Source: Nitrospirota bacterium (GTDB lineage Bacteria > Nitrospirota > UBA9217). From it: 64,000 nt of DNA. Below, piece after piece: positions 53,630 through 60,870 of this stretch. The DNA lies in NCBI GenBank assembly GCA_035516965.1, contig DATIZR010000021.1:32346-96345 (forward strand), read 5' to 3'. A program made the translations under genes and the position numbers. Below the pieces are notes generated by a model. The model ran no database searches, had not been told where the DNA came from, and saw nothing but the letters and a program-made list of their open reading frames with translations. Each line of letters opens with the position of its first letter. The first letter of the stretch is position 1.

Positions 53630-55237
53630 TCAGAAAACGGCCTTAATTTTCCAGTGATACCTCTGGTCGTATTTTTCGGTCCGGTTCGATTCGCTTAGGG
53701 CCACGGCCCAGTCCAGTTCGTACTCAAGGTTCTTCGCCATAGAACCCCGCAGTCCAGCACCGGTCCCCGAAAGCCTGATGCTGCGGTCCTGGCCGGGTAG
53801 TGGGTCTTTGATCGTCAGCGCGGCGAAGTCATAGAAGAGAAAAGGGCTCACCTGAACCTTACTGCCTGCCCCGTTTCCCATCAGAGGATCCGGGAAAAAC
53901 AGCTCCAGCGTCCCATGAAGCGCACTGTCACCCAGTTCCTCGCTTTCCTTGTACCCCCGCACACTTTCCATCCCGCCCGCAGGATACTGCTCGCTGCTGA
54001 TCAGGGGTTGATCGGATACTTGGCCATCCGCTTTCACAGAAAGGTTCATGCCCCAGAGCAGCTTCTGCATACGTTGTGCACTTGCTGTGATCACGATATA
54101 GTTCGCTTGTGCCTTGTAGCGGCTCATCTCGAACTTTGCTTCCTGGGAGTCAGAAGTGCGAAAGTTCACGTTCAACCCGGCACTGAACTGGTTCATCCCG
54201 CCCCGCTCATCCGGGAGAGAAGAACTGTAGGAAAACGAGAGCGGCGCATAGTTGACGGGGACCTCATCCGCGGGTGACGCCGCACTGCCATCTCTGGTCG
54301 AAGTTGTCTGGATGATGTGTTTATAGTCGAGGCCCAGCGTAAGCATATGGGTATACAACCGGTATTCCGGCAGCATCACAACATAGCGCGTGCCGAAGAT
54401 GTGCCCCTTCCCGATGACCTGGAAGCCTTCGCCAAACGCGGTATTGCTGTTCGACCATATGCCGTACAGTGCCCACTGGTCGTCTTTTTGCCAGGGTGCG
54501 GGCAGCGCATACGAAGCGCTCAGCGCCTGGACCTGGTCCGGCTCCTGCGGCGCTAGCTGGTACTGAACGGAGAGGGAATGCTCCTCCTGCCAGAGGTTGT
54601 CGTAGTGGATTGCCGCATTCAGGCGCAGCGGAACCGTATCCGGGCTCGCCCGGTTGTTCAGCTCCAGATATCCGTGCAGGGGGAGATGGTCCTCCACCTT
54701 GAGCTCCACATCGATGGTCCCCACTTCCTTGCCGGGCGACATCACCGGGTCTACCTTGAAGTCCTGGCTTCTGTTCAGACGGGCGATCTCCTGCTGGACC
54801 TGTGGCAGGTAGAGGATCTTGCCCGGCGTGAAGGACGGCAGGTCGCTCAACACCTTGTCCATGGTGAAATACCGGTTGCCGGTGACCTTCACCCTGCCGA
54901 TCCGGCTCTCAATCACCTGCAGCTTGACAACTCCGTCCTGCAGGGTCTGTTCCGGTATGTTCACCATCACTGCGGGATACCCTGTTTCGTGATACCTCTT
55001 TTCAAGCGAGTCCCGGGCCTTTTCCACGTCTGCCGAAGTTCTGCCCGTACCGGTGTATAGGATGACCGCGGCCCGCACCTGGTCATCGGTGAAAAGGTTG
55101 TTACCGGTCACCTCGAATGCCTTGATCTCGAAGCCTGCTTCACCGGTCTCTTCGGCTATACAGGGCCGCGACAGGAGTGACGTGAATGCCATAAGCATGA
55201 CCACCATGCGGAAAATTCGCAGACCGATCGTGTTCAC
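53630..55237 (-). CDS. TpsB outer-membrane transporter (ShlB/FhaC/HecB family)
   Basis: 535 aa from a GTG. Signal peptide (MVVMLMAFTSLLSRPCIA), two POTRA domains (FEIKAFEVTGNNLFTDDQVRAAV; QVIESRIGRVKVTGNRYFTMDKV), the loop LNRSQDFKVDPVMSPGKEVG typical of ShlB-type POTRA2, then a 16-strand Omp85-type barrel with ESVRGYKESEELGDSA matching the VRGY/F motif of loop 6. It should export the adjacent 3383-aa exoprotein. It begins 6 bases after the FKBP-like lipoprotein gene. Confidence 0.92.
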   Translation of the reverse strand: MNTIGLRIFRMVVMLMAFTSLLSRPCIAEETGEAGFEIKAFEVTGNNLFTDDQVRAAVILYTGTGRTSADVEKARDSLEKRYHETGYPAVMVNIPEQTLQDGVVKLQVIESRIGRVKVTGNRYFTMDKVLSDLPSFTPGKILYLPQVQQEIARLNRSQDFKVDPVMSPGKEVGTIDVELKVEDHLPLHGYLELNNRASPDTVPLRLNAAIHYDNLWQEEHSLSVQYQLAPQEPDQVQALSASYALPAPWQKDDQWALYGIWSNSNTAFGEGFQVIGKGHIFGTRYVVMLPEYRLYTHMLTLGLDYKHIIQTTSTRDGSAASPADEVPVNYAPLSFSYSSSLPDERGGMNQFSAGLNVNFRTSDSQEAKFEMSRYKAQANYIVITASAQRMQKLLWGMNLSVKADGQVSDQPLISSEQYPAGGMESVRGYKESEELGDSALHGTLELFFPDPLMGNGAGSKVQVSPFLFYDFAALTIKDPLPGQDRSIRLSGTGAGLRGSMAKNLEYELDWAVALSESNRTEKYDQRYHWKIKAVF

Positions 55238-55243
55238 TTGATG

Positions 55244-56131
55244 CTACTCTCCGCTCTGTCCGGTCTTTGCAACGGTGATCTTTTCCACGGAAACGTCGCA
55301 CAGCAGCGTTTCGCCGCCGAAGGGGTTCCGGTAATCTACCGTGATGGTCTTATCATCCACCTCGACGATGCGGCCGATCATCGACCCCACCCGGGTAAGT
55401 CCGCCTTTCCTGGCATCGATATCAACCTTGTAATTCTGCCCCTCCTCGCGGATGAACCCGGGGCCGAACGGCGTCATCAGCACATCGCCGGGCCCTGCTG
55501 AAAACCGGACCACCACATCCTGTTCCGTGACGGCCTCCACAGTCCCCGGGAAAGACGGGTCGATCGCAAAAGATTGTCCGACTTCCGGATCCTTATGCGC
55601 ACGATTCCGGTACTCGCCGAGCGTTAATTTCATCTCCCTGGGTCTTGTGCGGACCCGCGCGAGCCGCACAATATAATTCTGTTCATCCCGGGCCGGAACG
55701 TCCGGCGCCGCCACCTGCACGACACGTGTTTCGCCCTCTATCATGCCGGCCACTTTCCCGCCAAGCTGGTTCAGGATCTCAACTTCAAAAGGATCTTCCT
55801 GCTTCTGTGGGACCGGTTCAGCCGGCCTGGTCGCCGTGACCACGAGGGGGCCGGCATTGTTTTGTTTCATAAATATGTTCGATTTCGGCAGCTCTTCCGG
55901 CACATCGTCCGTCGCAGCTACGAGTTCGCCAGAGCGGAGCCTGCAGTGATAATGGAGAGTGGCCGCGTCTCCCGGCAGTACCTGCTGCTTTGGCGCGACG
56001 GCAGATGCATTCCCGGATTGCAGGCTCTGATGCGTTCCCTGAGTTGCGCATCCTGCGAAAAGAAGCAGACAAATCAATGTCTGCGTCAGCCGCCAGAGCG
56101 AAGAATGTAGTTCTTTCACATTATGCTTCAT
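55244..56131 (-). CDS. FKBP/SlyD-like predicted lipoprotein
   Basis: 295 aa. Lipoprotein signal ICLLLFAGCAT. Two segments resemble SlyD-type FKBP domains: residues ~55-165 (DAATLHYHCRLRSGELVAATDD, GGKVAGMIEGETRVVQVAAPDVPA) and ~195-290 (GDVLMTPFGPG, DDKTITVDYRNPFGGETLLCDVSV, the last like the SlyD HPLAGKTL motif). Aromatic active-site residues are not all obvious, so it may be a chaperone rather than an isomerase. It sits 6 bases before tpsB and probably helps the exoprotein or transporter fold in the periplasm. Start overlaps the small upstream gene by 11 bases. Confidence 0.7.
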   Translation of the reverse strand: MKHNVKELHSSLWRLTQTLICLLLFAGCATQGTHQSLQSGNASAVAPKQQVLPGDAATLHYHCRLRSGELVAATDDVPEELPKSNIFMKQNNAGPLVVTATRPAEPVPQKQEDPFEVEILNQLGGKVAGMIEGETRVVQVAAPDVPARDEQNYIVRLARVRTRPREMKLTLGEYRNRAHKDPEVGQSFAIDPSFPGTVEAVTEQDVVVRFSAGPGDVLMTPFGPGFIREEGQNYKVDIDARKGGLTRVGSMIGRIVEVDDKTITVDYRNPFGGETLLCDVSVEKITVAKTGQSGE

Positions 56132-56321
56132 GCCGGATGTCCTTTTCCCTGCGCATCTGTTTCATGAGGCAGTCTGCGGCAATGATGTTCGCAACCTCGA
56201 ATTCCTCCGATTTTTCGATCCGGCCGAGACTTCCCTGGCTGAAATTGATCTTGATATAACCGCTGAACTCGCCTTCCATAAGAATCCTGATCGTTTCGCT
56301 GAGCCTTTTCATCTTGTCCAT
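56121..56321 (-). CDS. 66-aa DUF2292/YezD-like small protein
   Basis: ATG at 56321 preceded by GCGAGGTG; M at 56312 is an alternative. The core IRILMEGEFSGYIKINFSQGSLGRIEKSEEFEV aligns with the 45-aa protein at 12825-12962; only this copy has the extra C-terminal tail (AADCLMKQMRREKDIRHEA). DUF2292 proteins have no known role. It leads the TPS operon and overlaps the FKBP-like gene, so they are co-translated. Confidence 0.7.
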   Translation of the reverse strand: MDKMKRLSETIRILMEGEFSGYIKINFSQGSLGRIEKSEEFEVANIIAADCLMKQMRREKDIRHEA

Positions 56322-56679
56322 AGGCACCTCGCAGTATTGGAAATACAAGGGAATTGTCAGTATTCGGTATGGTGATTGGTTAAGGAAGCTCAGAGAAAGT
56401 CTCTGGTGAGGTTCGGGCTTCCCGGTCGTTGATGCATCGAAGGCATCAATTCAGCAAAGTACCCACTGCCAAGATGAGCGATCCTATCAGTGATTCATTA
56501 CAAAATCGTTAAGGCCAAATGAAGATTCAGTGACATCGACCTCGCTGAGGAAGTAAACACAGAAATTTGGTGATAACGACGGATAATTTTTTGCTTTGCC
56601 GAAAGTTACTTCTCATTCAAGCGCATAGCGCGGGCTTCGGATCGACCAGCATCATATTCCTCGACAGTGATCAAGACCG

Positions 56680-56708
56680 AATAAAGTTTCAATTTTGCAA
56701 GAAGTCAA
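56680..56708 (-). promoter_or_regulatory. Candidate sigma-70-type promoter for the TPS operon
   Basis: TTGACT and TTTATT separated by 17 bases, reading on the minus strand about 360 bases before the small DUF2292-like gene. The -35 is within a direct repeat of TGCAAAATTGA (two copies 17 bases apart), which could bind a regulator. The rest of 56322-56816 holds no gene I can support. Confidence 0.35.
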
Positions 56709-56816
56709 TTTTGCACACAAACCGGGCACGATAGTACGGGAAAAGTCTGCAAGGCTGGTTCAAACAACGTTCTTTCGGAAGGTCCGCTGCACCACGCTCC
56801 TGCAAAACGCAGAAAT

Positions 56817-56839
56817 GCGGGGCCCGAACAGGGCCCCGC
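56817..56839 (-). terminator. Intrinsic terminator after the PstS-like gene
   Basis: GCGGGGCCC-TGTTC-GGGCCCCGC followed by ATTTCT on the minus strand, 41 bases past the stop at 56880. It separates the PstS-like gene from the TPS operon. Confidence 0.7.
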
Positions 56840-56879
56840 ACAAATCGTACTTAGTGTCTTCTTAGAATGTCTCTGATGA

Positions 56880-58094
56880 TTAGTTGCAAATGCCGAGATT
56901 CGGGTTGACAGTGTTGTAGAGCTGGTCGCCGCCTCTCACATACTTCATCTCGCACGAAGTGGCATAGAATGCATTCGTGTTGTTCGCAGGATTCTTCATG
57001 AACGTGCACAGCGTTGCCATATCAGACGGCACCGGTGTGGCGGTATAGAGGTTCTGAACACTGTAGAAATCGTACAGGCCAGCCGTGATAGTCGCTTTGG
57101 ACGGCGCTACACCATTGTAGGTCGCCTGATGCACATTCGGATAGGACGAAAGAGACTGGTCTGCATCGGCATAACCGACACCGCCCGAGTCTCCGTTGAT
57201 GCAGGCCATTTCGTCGGCGGAACCGTCATTGAAATAGAAGGAATAGCCGTTTCCCGTATCCTCCTGGGTTTGAAGAACGGCCGGCCTCATCACGGCCAGA
57301 TCGATCGTTGCAGCCGTGCCCGATCCTGCATGACGCCAGCAGGCGTACATAGGCTTGGCATCGAACCCGAGGTCAGACCAATCCGCGATCTGGCCGGAGA
57401 AGATCAGTCTTGCCTGGGCCGTCGTCAGGTTGGTCACCTGGTTTGCTCCGTTGTTCATGGTGACGCCATTGTTGATATAGAACGAGAAAGGAACGACCAA
57501 GTCGCGGCAATCGGTCAGGCCGGTAGCAGCAACCGCGCCCGTGCCTTTGAAATTCCTGTCCGTAAAGACATTTGAGGAGCTGGTCGAGGGGCCGAGGAGC
57601 ATTCCATGGGACTCCTGCTGGAAGCTCGTTACCTGAACGTCCGAAGCGCCGCCGTTGACGGTTACGCACTTCAGGGCAGTGTTCGGCATGGTGGTCGCAT
57701 TGGTGCCCGTTCCCCACGACGTGACCTGGGCCTCATCCATCATCATGCGCTGATGAGCGTCACCGCAGAGGGTGGTGCGGTTCGGATTCGTTGTATTGCC
57801 CTGGATCGCAAGCGGGCCGTCATAGGAGGCCTTTGAGGATGTGCGGAAATACCGGGTCACACCGCCGCAAGTCGCCCTGGAGATCGCGTTCTTCCCGTCC
57901 GTTGTCTTTGAGCTCTGGATGCTGGTGCAGCCCTGGGCCCCCATGTAGTTGACTGCCTGGGCCTTCCAGAAATTGAACTGTGCTGATGCGCCGTAGATAT
58001 TGATGTCGCCGGTGATCGCTGCCGAGGCGGTCCCCACCATGGTCAGGAGGGATGCGCCGGCTACGACCGAAGAGATGATATTCCTGATCTTCAT
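56880..58094 (-). CDS. Secreted PstS-like phosphate-binding-type protein
   Basis: 404 aa with a signal peptide (VVAGASLLTMVGTASA). Periplasmic-binding-protein fold of the PstS type: INIYGASAQFNFW, VVPFSFYINNGV, LTTAQARLIFSGQIADWSDLG (compare the PstS IFxGxIxxWxDLG), RHAGSGTAATIDL (phosphate-loop-like) and GDSGGVGYADADQSL. Seven cysteines suggest disulfides, as expected outside the cell. It is not next to pstCAB genes, so it may be an orphan binder or a DING-like surface protein rather than a transporter subunit. It follows the VPLPA-CTERM gene by 79 bases and is probably under the same riboswitch. Confidence 0.7.
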   Translation of the reverse strand: MKIRNIISSVVAGASLLTMVGTASAAITGDINIYGASAQFNFWKAQAVNYMGAQGCTSIQSSKTTDGKNAISRATCGGVTRYFRTSSKASYDGPLAIQGNTTNPNRTTLCGDAHQRMMMDEAQVTSWGTGTNATTMPNTALKCVTVNGGASDVQVTSFQQESHGMLLGPSTSSSNVFTDRNFKGTGAVAATGLTDCRDLVVPFSFYINNGVTMNNGANQVTNLTTAQARLIFSGQIADWSDLGFDAKPMYACWRHAGSGTAATIDLAVMRPAVLQTQEDTGNGYSFYFNDGSADEMACINGDSGGVGYADADQSLSSYPNVHQATYNGVAPSKATITAGLYDFYSVQNLYTATPVPSDMATLCTFMKNPANNTNAFYATSCEMKYVRGGDQLYNTVNPNLGICN

Positions 58095-58173
58095 GTCATT
58101 GTTCTCCTTGAATGCAGGGCTCCTTGCGGATCCCTGGAAATAAAAAGTTTAGGAAACTCAATACTTCACGATC

Positions 58174-58941
58174 TTAGGCAGCCATTTTTCTGCGCAGGCC
58201 AACGAGGCCGAGCAGGCCGGAGCCGAAGAGGTACGCGGCAGCCGGGATCGGCGTGGCCGGAGCACCCGGGTTCAGGACCGTGCTGCCATCGGCCATGGTC
58301 CGGATCGTCGAGACATTCAGACCGGTGGACGTGCCGTTAATGCCGGACGGCAAGCCATAATAGTAGAGCACCTGGTCCACATAACCATTTGTCGCCAGGT
58401 TAGCTAGGCTTGCCGTAGCAATAGCACTTGAGCTGGTCGGGATGAAACCTTTCATATAGCCCACTAATGATCCGCCGCCTTCCAACTGCTGATAGAAGGA
58501 ATTCGGATCGTTCGTGGCTAACGTAACCTGGGAAGACCCACCACCAGTAAGCTGATACTGACCGTTCACGGTGTGTGCAGCACTGCTAAATGAGGTCCAG
58601 CTGGATTTAGCGGTGGTTTGCCCGCCGGCAGGACCGCTGAGCCAGGCCTGGTTCTTCGGATTCGGCGAGAGCGTGAGCGAATAGTACACAACATAGGAAT
58701 TGGACGCATTTGCACCGGCGCCCAGCGACGCGAAGTTGAAGTTGTTGGTGTTAAAGTTGACGAGCGTTGAGCTCGCCGAGGTCAGATTGGCTATGGAGCC
58801 CAGGTCGGTGGCGACTTCGTTGGTTCCGGCCGTGCTGTAGACAACGCGGATGAGATCGCCGTCCGAGAACGCCGCCATGGCCTGTCCGCTCACGCCGAGC
58901 ATGAGCATGACAACCATCACAAGCATCATGATCTTTTTCAT
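58174..58941 (-). CDS. VPLPA-CTERM sorted surface protein under riboswitch control
   Basis: 255 aa, ATG preceded by AGGAG. Signal peptide (MLVMVVMLMLGVSGQAMA), a Ser/Thr/Asn-rich mature part with no enzymatic motif (FSDGDLIRVVYSTAGTNEV...), and the C-terminal exosortase signal ATPIPAAAYLFGSGLLGLVG-LRRKM. It resembles choice-of-anchor PEP-CTERM proteins. It should be processed by XrtD and fixed to the matrix or outer surface. About 160 bases upstream lies a GEMM-I riboswitch (59103-59180), so production is probably tied to cyclic-di-GMP. Confidence 0.87.
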   Translation of the reverse strand: MKKIMMLVMVVMLMLGVSGQAMAAFSDGDLIRVVYSTAGTNEVATDLGSIANLTSASSTLVNFNTNNFNFASLGAGANASNSYVVYYSLTLSPNPKNQAWLSGPAGGQTTAKSSWTSFSSAAHTVNGQYQLTGGGSSQVTLATNDPNSFYQQLEGGGSLVGYMKGFIPTSSSAIATASLANLATNGYVDQVLYYYGLPSGINGTSTGLNVSTIRTMADGSTVLNPGAPATPIPAAAYLFGSGLLGLVGLRRKMAA

Positions 58942-59102
58942 TGGATTTTTCTCCTCAGTGTTGAAATGGGTGAGTTAGCTACATGAAGCCGTCCATCGGC
59001 CTTCTCGTTGCGCACGACTCTTTATGTTGTTTGTCGCCCTGTTCGCTGTGCGGCAGGCGCTCCGTGCACGTCTGAAAGTTCCGCTGGACAGCCTCTTCCC
59101 TC

Positions 59103-59180
59103 AGGACAACCCGGCCATCCACCTGCGTGGACCCGTCGGCTTTCCGTCATCCGGTTACCCGGATTTTGGCTTTACACTGA
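59103..59180 (-). ncRNA. GEMM-I (cyclic-di-GMP class I family) riboswitch 2
   Basis: On the minus strand: AAAGCCAAAATCC, a GTAA tetraloop hairpin (ATCCGG-GTAA-CCGGAT), GACGGAAAGCC, GACGGGTCC and GGCCGGGTTGTCC. These match riboswitch 1 (10322-10405) block by block, including the GACGGAAAGCC variant, while loops differ, as expected for conserved structure. The nucleotide I align to position 20 is G, favouring cyclic-di-GMP. It lies 160 bases before the VPLPA-CTERM gene; no adjacent terminator is evident, so the output may act at translation or on an alternative structure further down. Confidence 0.8.
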
Positions 59181-59185
59181 AGGCC

Positions 59186-59209
59186 GGATGCAGGCATGTG
59201 CCTGCATCC
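59186..59209. repeat. 24-base near-perfect palindrome before riboswitch 2
   Basis: GGATGCAGGCA/TGCCTGCATCC arms meet at a two-base centre. It is a strong cruciform or hairpin directly upstream of the aptamer; on the plus strand TTTTTT follows after a short gap, so it may be a plus-strand terminator or an operator. Confidence 0.5.
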
Positions 59210-59387
59210 CACCTGTTGCTTTTTTAGTGCGTTAATTCGTTGAGGCCCTCCGTTTGTCGTCGTCCCTCCTTTCCGTTTGGGATTATCGAACCCGCCGGTT
59301 CATCCGGAAAACGCTCACCGTTGTGCGGCAGGCTCGTGACCCGGGCTTCCTGTTCCCTTTGCGGAGGACAGCCAAGTACCCTGAATC

Positions 59388-59433
59388 AAAAAAAAGCCCG
59401 AAACGAGATGGAAGCATCCTCTCGATTCGGGCT
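59388..59433 (-). terminator. Strong intrinsic terminator in the leader
   Basis: GCCCGAATCGAG...CTCGTTTCGGGC followed by eight or more Ts on the minus strand. It would stop transcripts begun at 59624-59651 unless read through. Confidence 0.75.
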
Positions 59434-59615
59434 TTCTGGTGCGCGACAATAATTCTGTCGGTCAGCAAAGGACCCTGATGGTCGTTTATGCGTCAGTGAC
59501 TTCTTAAACTTCGGCGGTAACGGCTACCGCCTTTCTCTCGATTCATGGTCCTGATTACATAAGTGCATAGTACATAGCCAATGTTACATCCTCATTACAG
59601 TTCAATGATGGTTGT
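59388..59615 (-). ncRNA. Candidate small RNA or attenuator leader, unrecognised class
   Basis: Between the promoter at 59624-59651 and the terminator lie ~180 bases with ordered pairing: CAGGACC...TGA closes with TCA...GGTCC, enclosing a hairpin GGCGGTA-GCCG-TTACCGCC and the block CTGACGCATAAACGACC; a GACAG/TTGTC hairpin and the terminator follow. No open frame fits. It could be a free small RNA or a riboswitch attenuating the VPLPA-CTERM operon. I do not recognise the class. Confidence 0.45.
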
Positions 59616-59623
59616 GTGAATTC

Positions 59624-59651
59624 TGCATAACTTCTTTCCCGGTCCTGTCAA
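59624..59651 (-). promoter_or_regulatory. Candidate sigma-70 promoter for the leader RNA
   Basis: TTGACA (59646-59651) and TATGCA (59624-59629), 16 bases apart on the minus strand. Perfect -35, moderate -10. It lies after the cohesin-like gene, so the following RNA is transcribed separately. Confidence 0.45.
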
Positions 59652-59736
59652 CCGCCTTCCACGAACAATATCTTTATACTTCAGACCGGTGCGCCTTCTT
59701 AGATTTGTCTTGCAATATCAAGTTCATTCGTTCGTA

Positions 59737-60870
59737 TTAGCGTGGCCTCCTGTTGAGGGCCGCGAGATAATTGGCGGTGAATATATACTCCGGGATATAT
59801 ACCTTGTTCTCGGTCTGAAGCGCGGCTGCCTGCCTGCCAATGTACGCCTGCAGCGCCTCGAAGAAATTATTCGCGTTGATACTGCCGGAGAGATCGACCG
59901 GCGGAGCGACGACAATCGGACAGTCAAGGATTTCCCGGCCCGTCACTACGACCACACCGGCGTCCCGTGTCCCTTCGCTCGGCAGCACGGTTATGACGAT
60001 GCCTTTTTCGACCGCTTCCTTTGATATGAGTTTGGCGTCGGCCAACGCGACCGTAACAGGCTGCGATGAATCCGGCCGCACTTCCATCCTGATCAAGACC
60101 GGCGTCTTCCCGTCGGAGATCGCGATTGCCGGCTCCTGCACAAACCTGTCTTCGTCGCTCCGTCCGAACAGGGCGGCAAGTGAGTTCAGCCCCTTCTCCC
60201 CCCTGAATTTTTTGAAACGCTGGAGCACGTTCTTTTCCTCACGCACGAGGGCTGTTATCTCCTCCGGAAGAATTTTCTTGTCGGACCCTTCCGGCGATGC
60301 TGCGGTCAAGCTGAAGGGCCATGTAGCCCCCTTGCTGCCGCCCGGCGCAACTTCGGTGTTTACAGGGCCCCCTGCTGCGGTTTCACCCCCTGTGGTTTGG
60401 GAAGAAGAAGCCACGGCTCCGTCTGCCGGTTTAGTATCATCGGCGTTAGCGGGAGGCGAAGTCGCGTCCGCAGGATCAGGGGGTCGCTTCGCCGTGCTCC
60501 TGGTGATTGCGGCTATTGAAATATGCTGGATACCACCGCCCGGCGTATCTGTCTTTGATTCGAACTTTAAAACGATCTGGAGGAAGGCATCCGGGACCTG
60601 CCGGAAGATGCTGACAAGCAGTTTCCCCGGTGTGTCGGCGGTAGTCTGCTTCAGCTCTCCTCCGCTTATCAGCAGGTAGGGACTCTCCAGCAGGCTGGGA
60701 TCGTAATCAATCTCGACGTCCAGGGCCTGTACACCCACGACATTCTCTCCGGTCAGGATAAATCTGCCTATGCCGTCCGGCTGGAGGTTCAGTTTCATGG
60801 GATCCGCATGGGAAAGCAATGGCCAGCTCATGACCAGCAGCAAACCGAGCATATACGATCTTATTTTCAC
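59737..60870 (-). CDS. Secreted protein with cohesin-like domain
   Basis: 377 aa from a GTG at 60870, chosen for AGGGG six bases upstream and the signal peptide that follows (MKIRSYMLGLLLVMSWPLLSHA cut at 20). Residues ~25-135 resemble a cohesin/carbohydrate-binding beta-sandwich (VVGVQALDVEIDYDPSLLE, LLVSIFRQVPDAFLQIVLKF). A low-complexity Ala/Pro/Gly/Thr linker follows (~140-195), then a helical segment (EEITALVREEKNVLQRFKKF) and a second beta-rich domain (KTPVLIRMEVRPDSSQP). No sorting signal. It may link matrix parts, but the partner is unknown. Confidence 0.65.
   Translation of the reverse strand: MKIRSYMLGLLLVMSWPLLSHADPMKLNLQPDGIGRFILTGENVVGVQALDVEIDYDPSLLESPYLLISGGELKQTTADTPGKLLVSIFRQVPDAFLQIVLKFESKTDTPGGGIQHISIAAITRSTAKRPPDPADATSPPANADDTKPADGAVASSSQTTGGETAAGGPVNTEVAPGGSKGATWPFSLTAASPEGSDKKILPEEITALVREEKNVLQRFKKFRGEKGLNSLAALFGRSDEDRFVQEPAIAISDGKTPVLIRMEVRPDSSQPVTVALADAKLISKEAVEKGIVITVLPSEGTRDAGVVVVTGREILDCPIVVAPPVDLSGSINANNFFEALQAYIGRQAAALQTENKVYIPEYIFTANYLAALNRRPR

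Larger units (their letters stand above)
58942..59736. other. 795-base non-coding leader region of the VPLPA-CTERM gene
   Basis: No gene is supported here. Reading on the minus strand it holds a promoter (59624-59651), a structured segment ending in a strong terminator (59388-59433), a repeated element (59300-59385), a 24-base palindrome (59186-59209), a GEMM-I aptamer (59103-59180) and a related copy of the repeated element (59030-59102). Confidence 0.6.

Noticed and set aside
59300..59385. Possible cobalamin riboswitch
   Set aside because: GGGAA and a GCCGCACAACGG block look vaguely like B12 elements, but the conserved GCCACTG-type B12 box and spacing are absent.
59008..59478. Short plus-strand frames in the leader region
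   Set aside because: They overlap the riboswitch and terminator hairpins, have no ribosome sites and no family resemblance.
59520..59615. Possible glycine riboswitch
   Set aside because: GAGAG and CCGCCGAAG recall glycine aptamers, but the CTCTCAGGCAAAAGGAC block is missing at the right place and strand.
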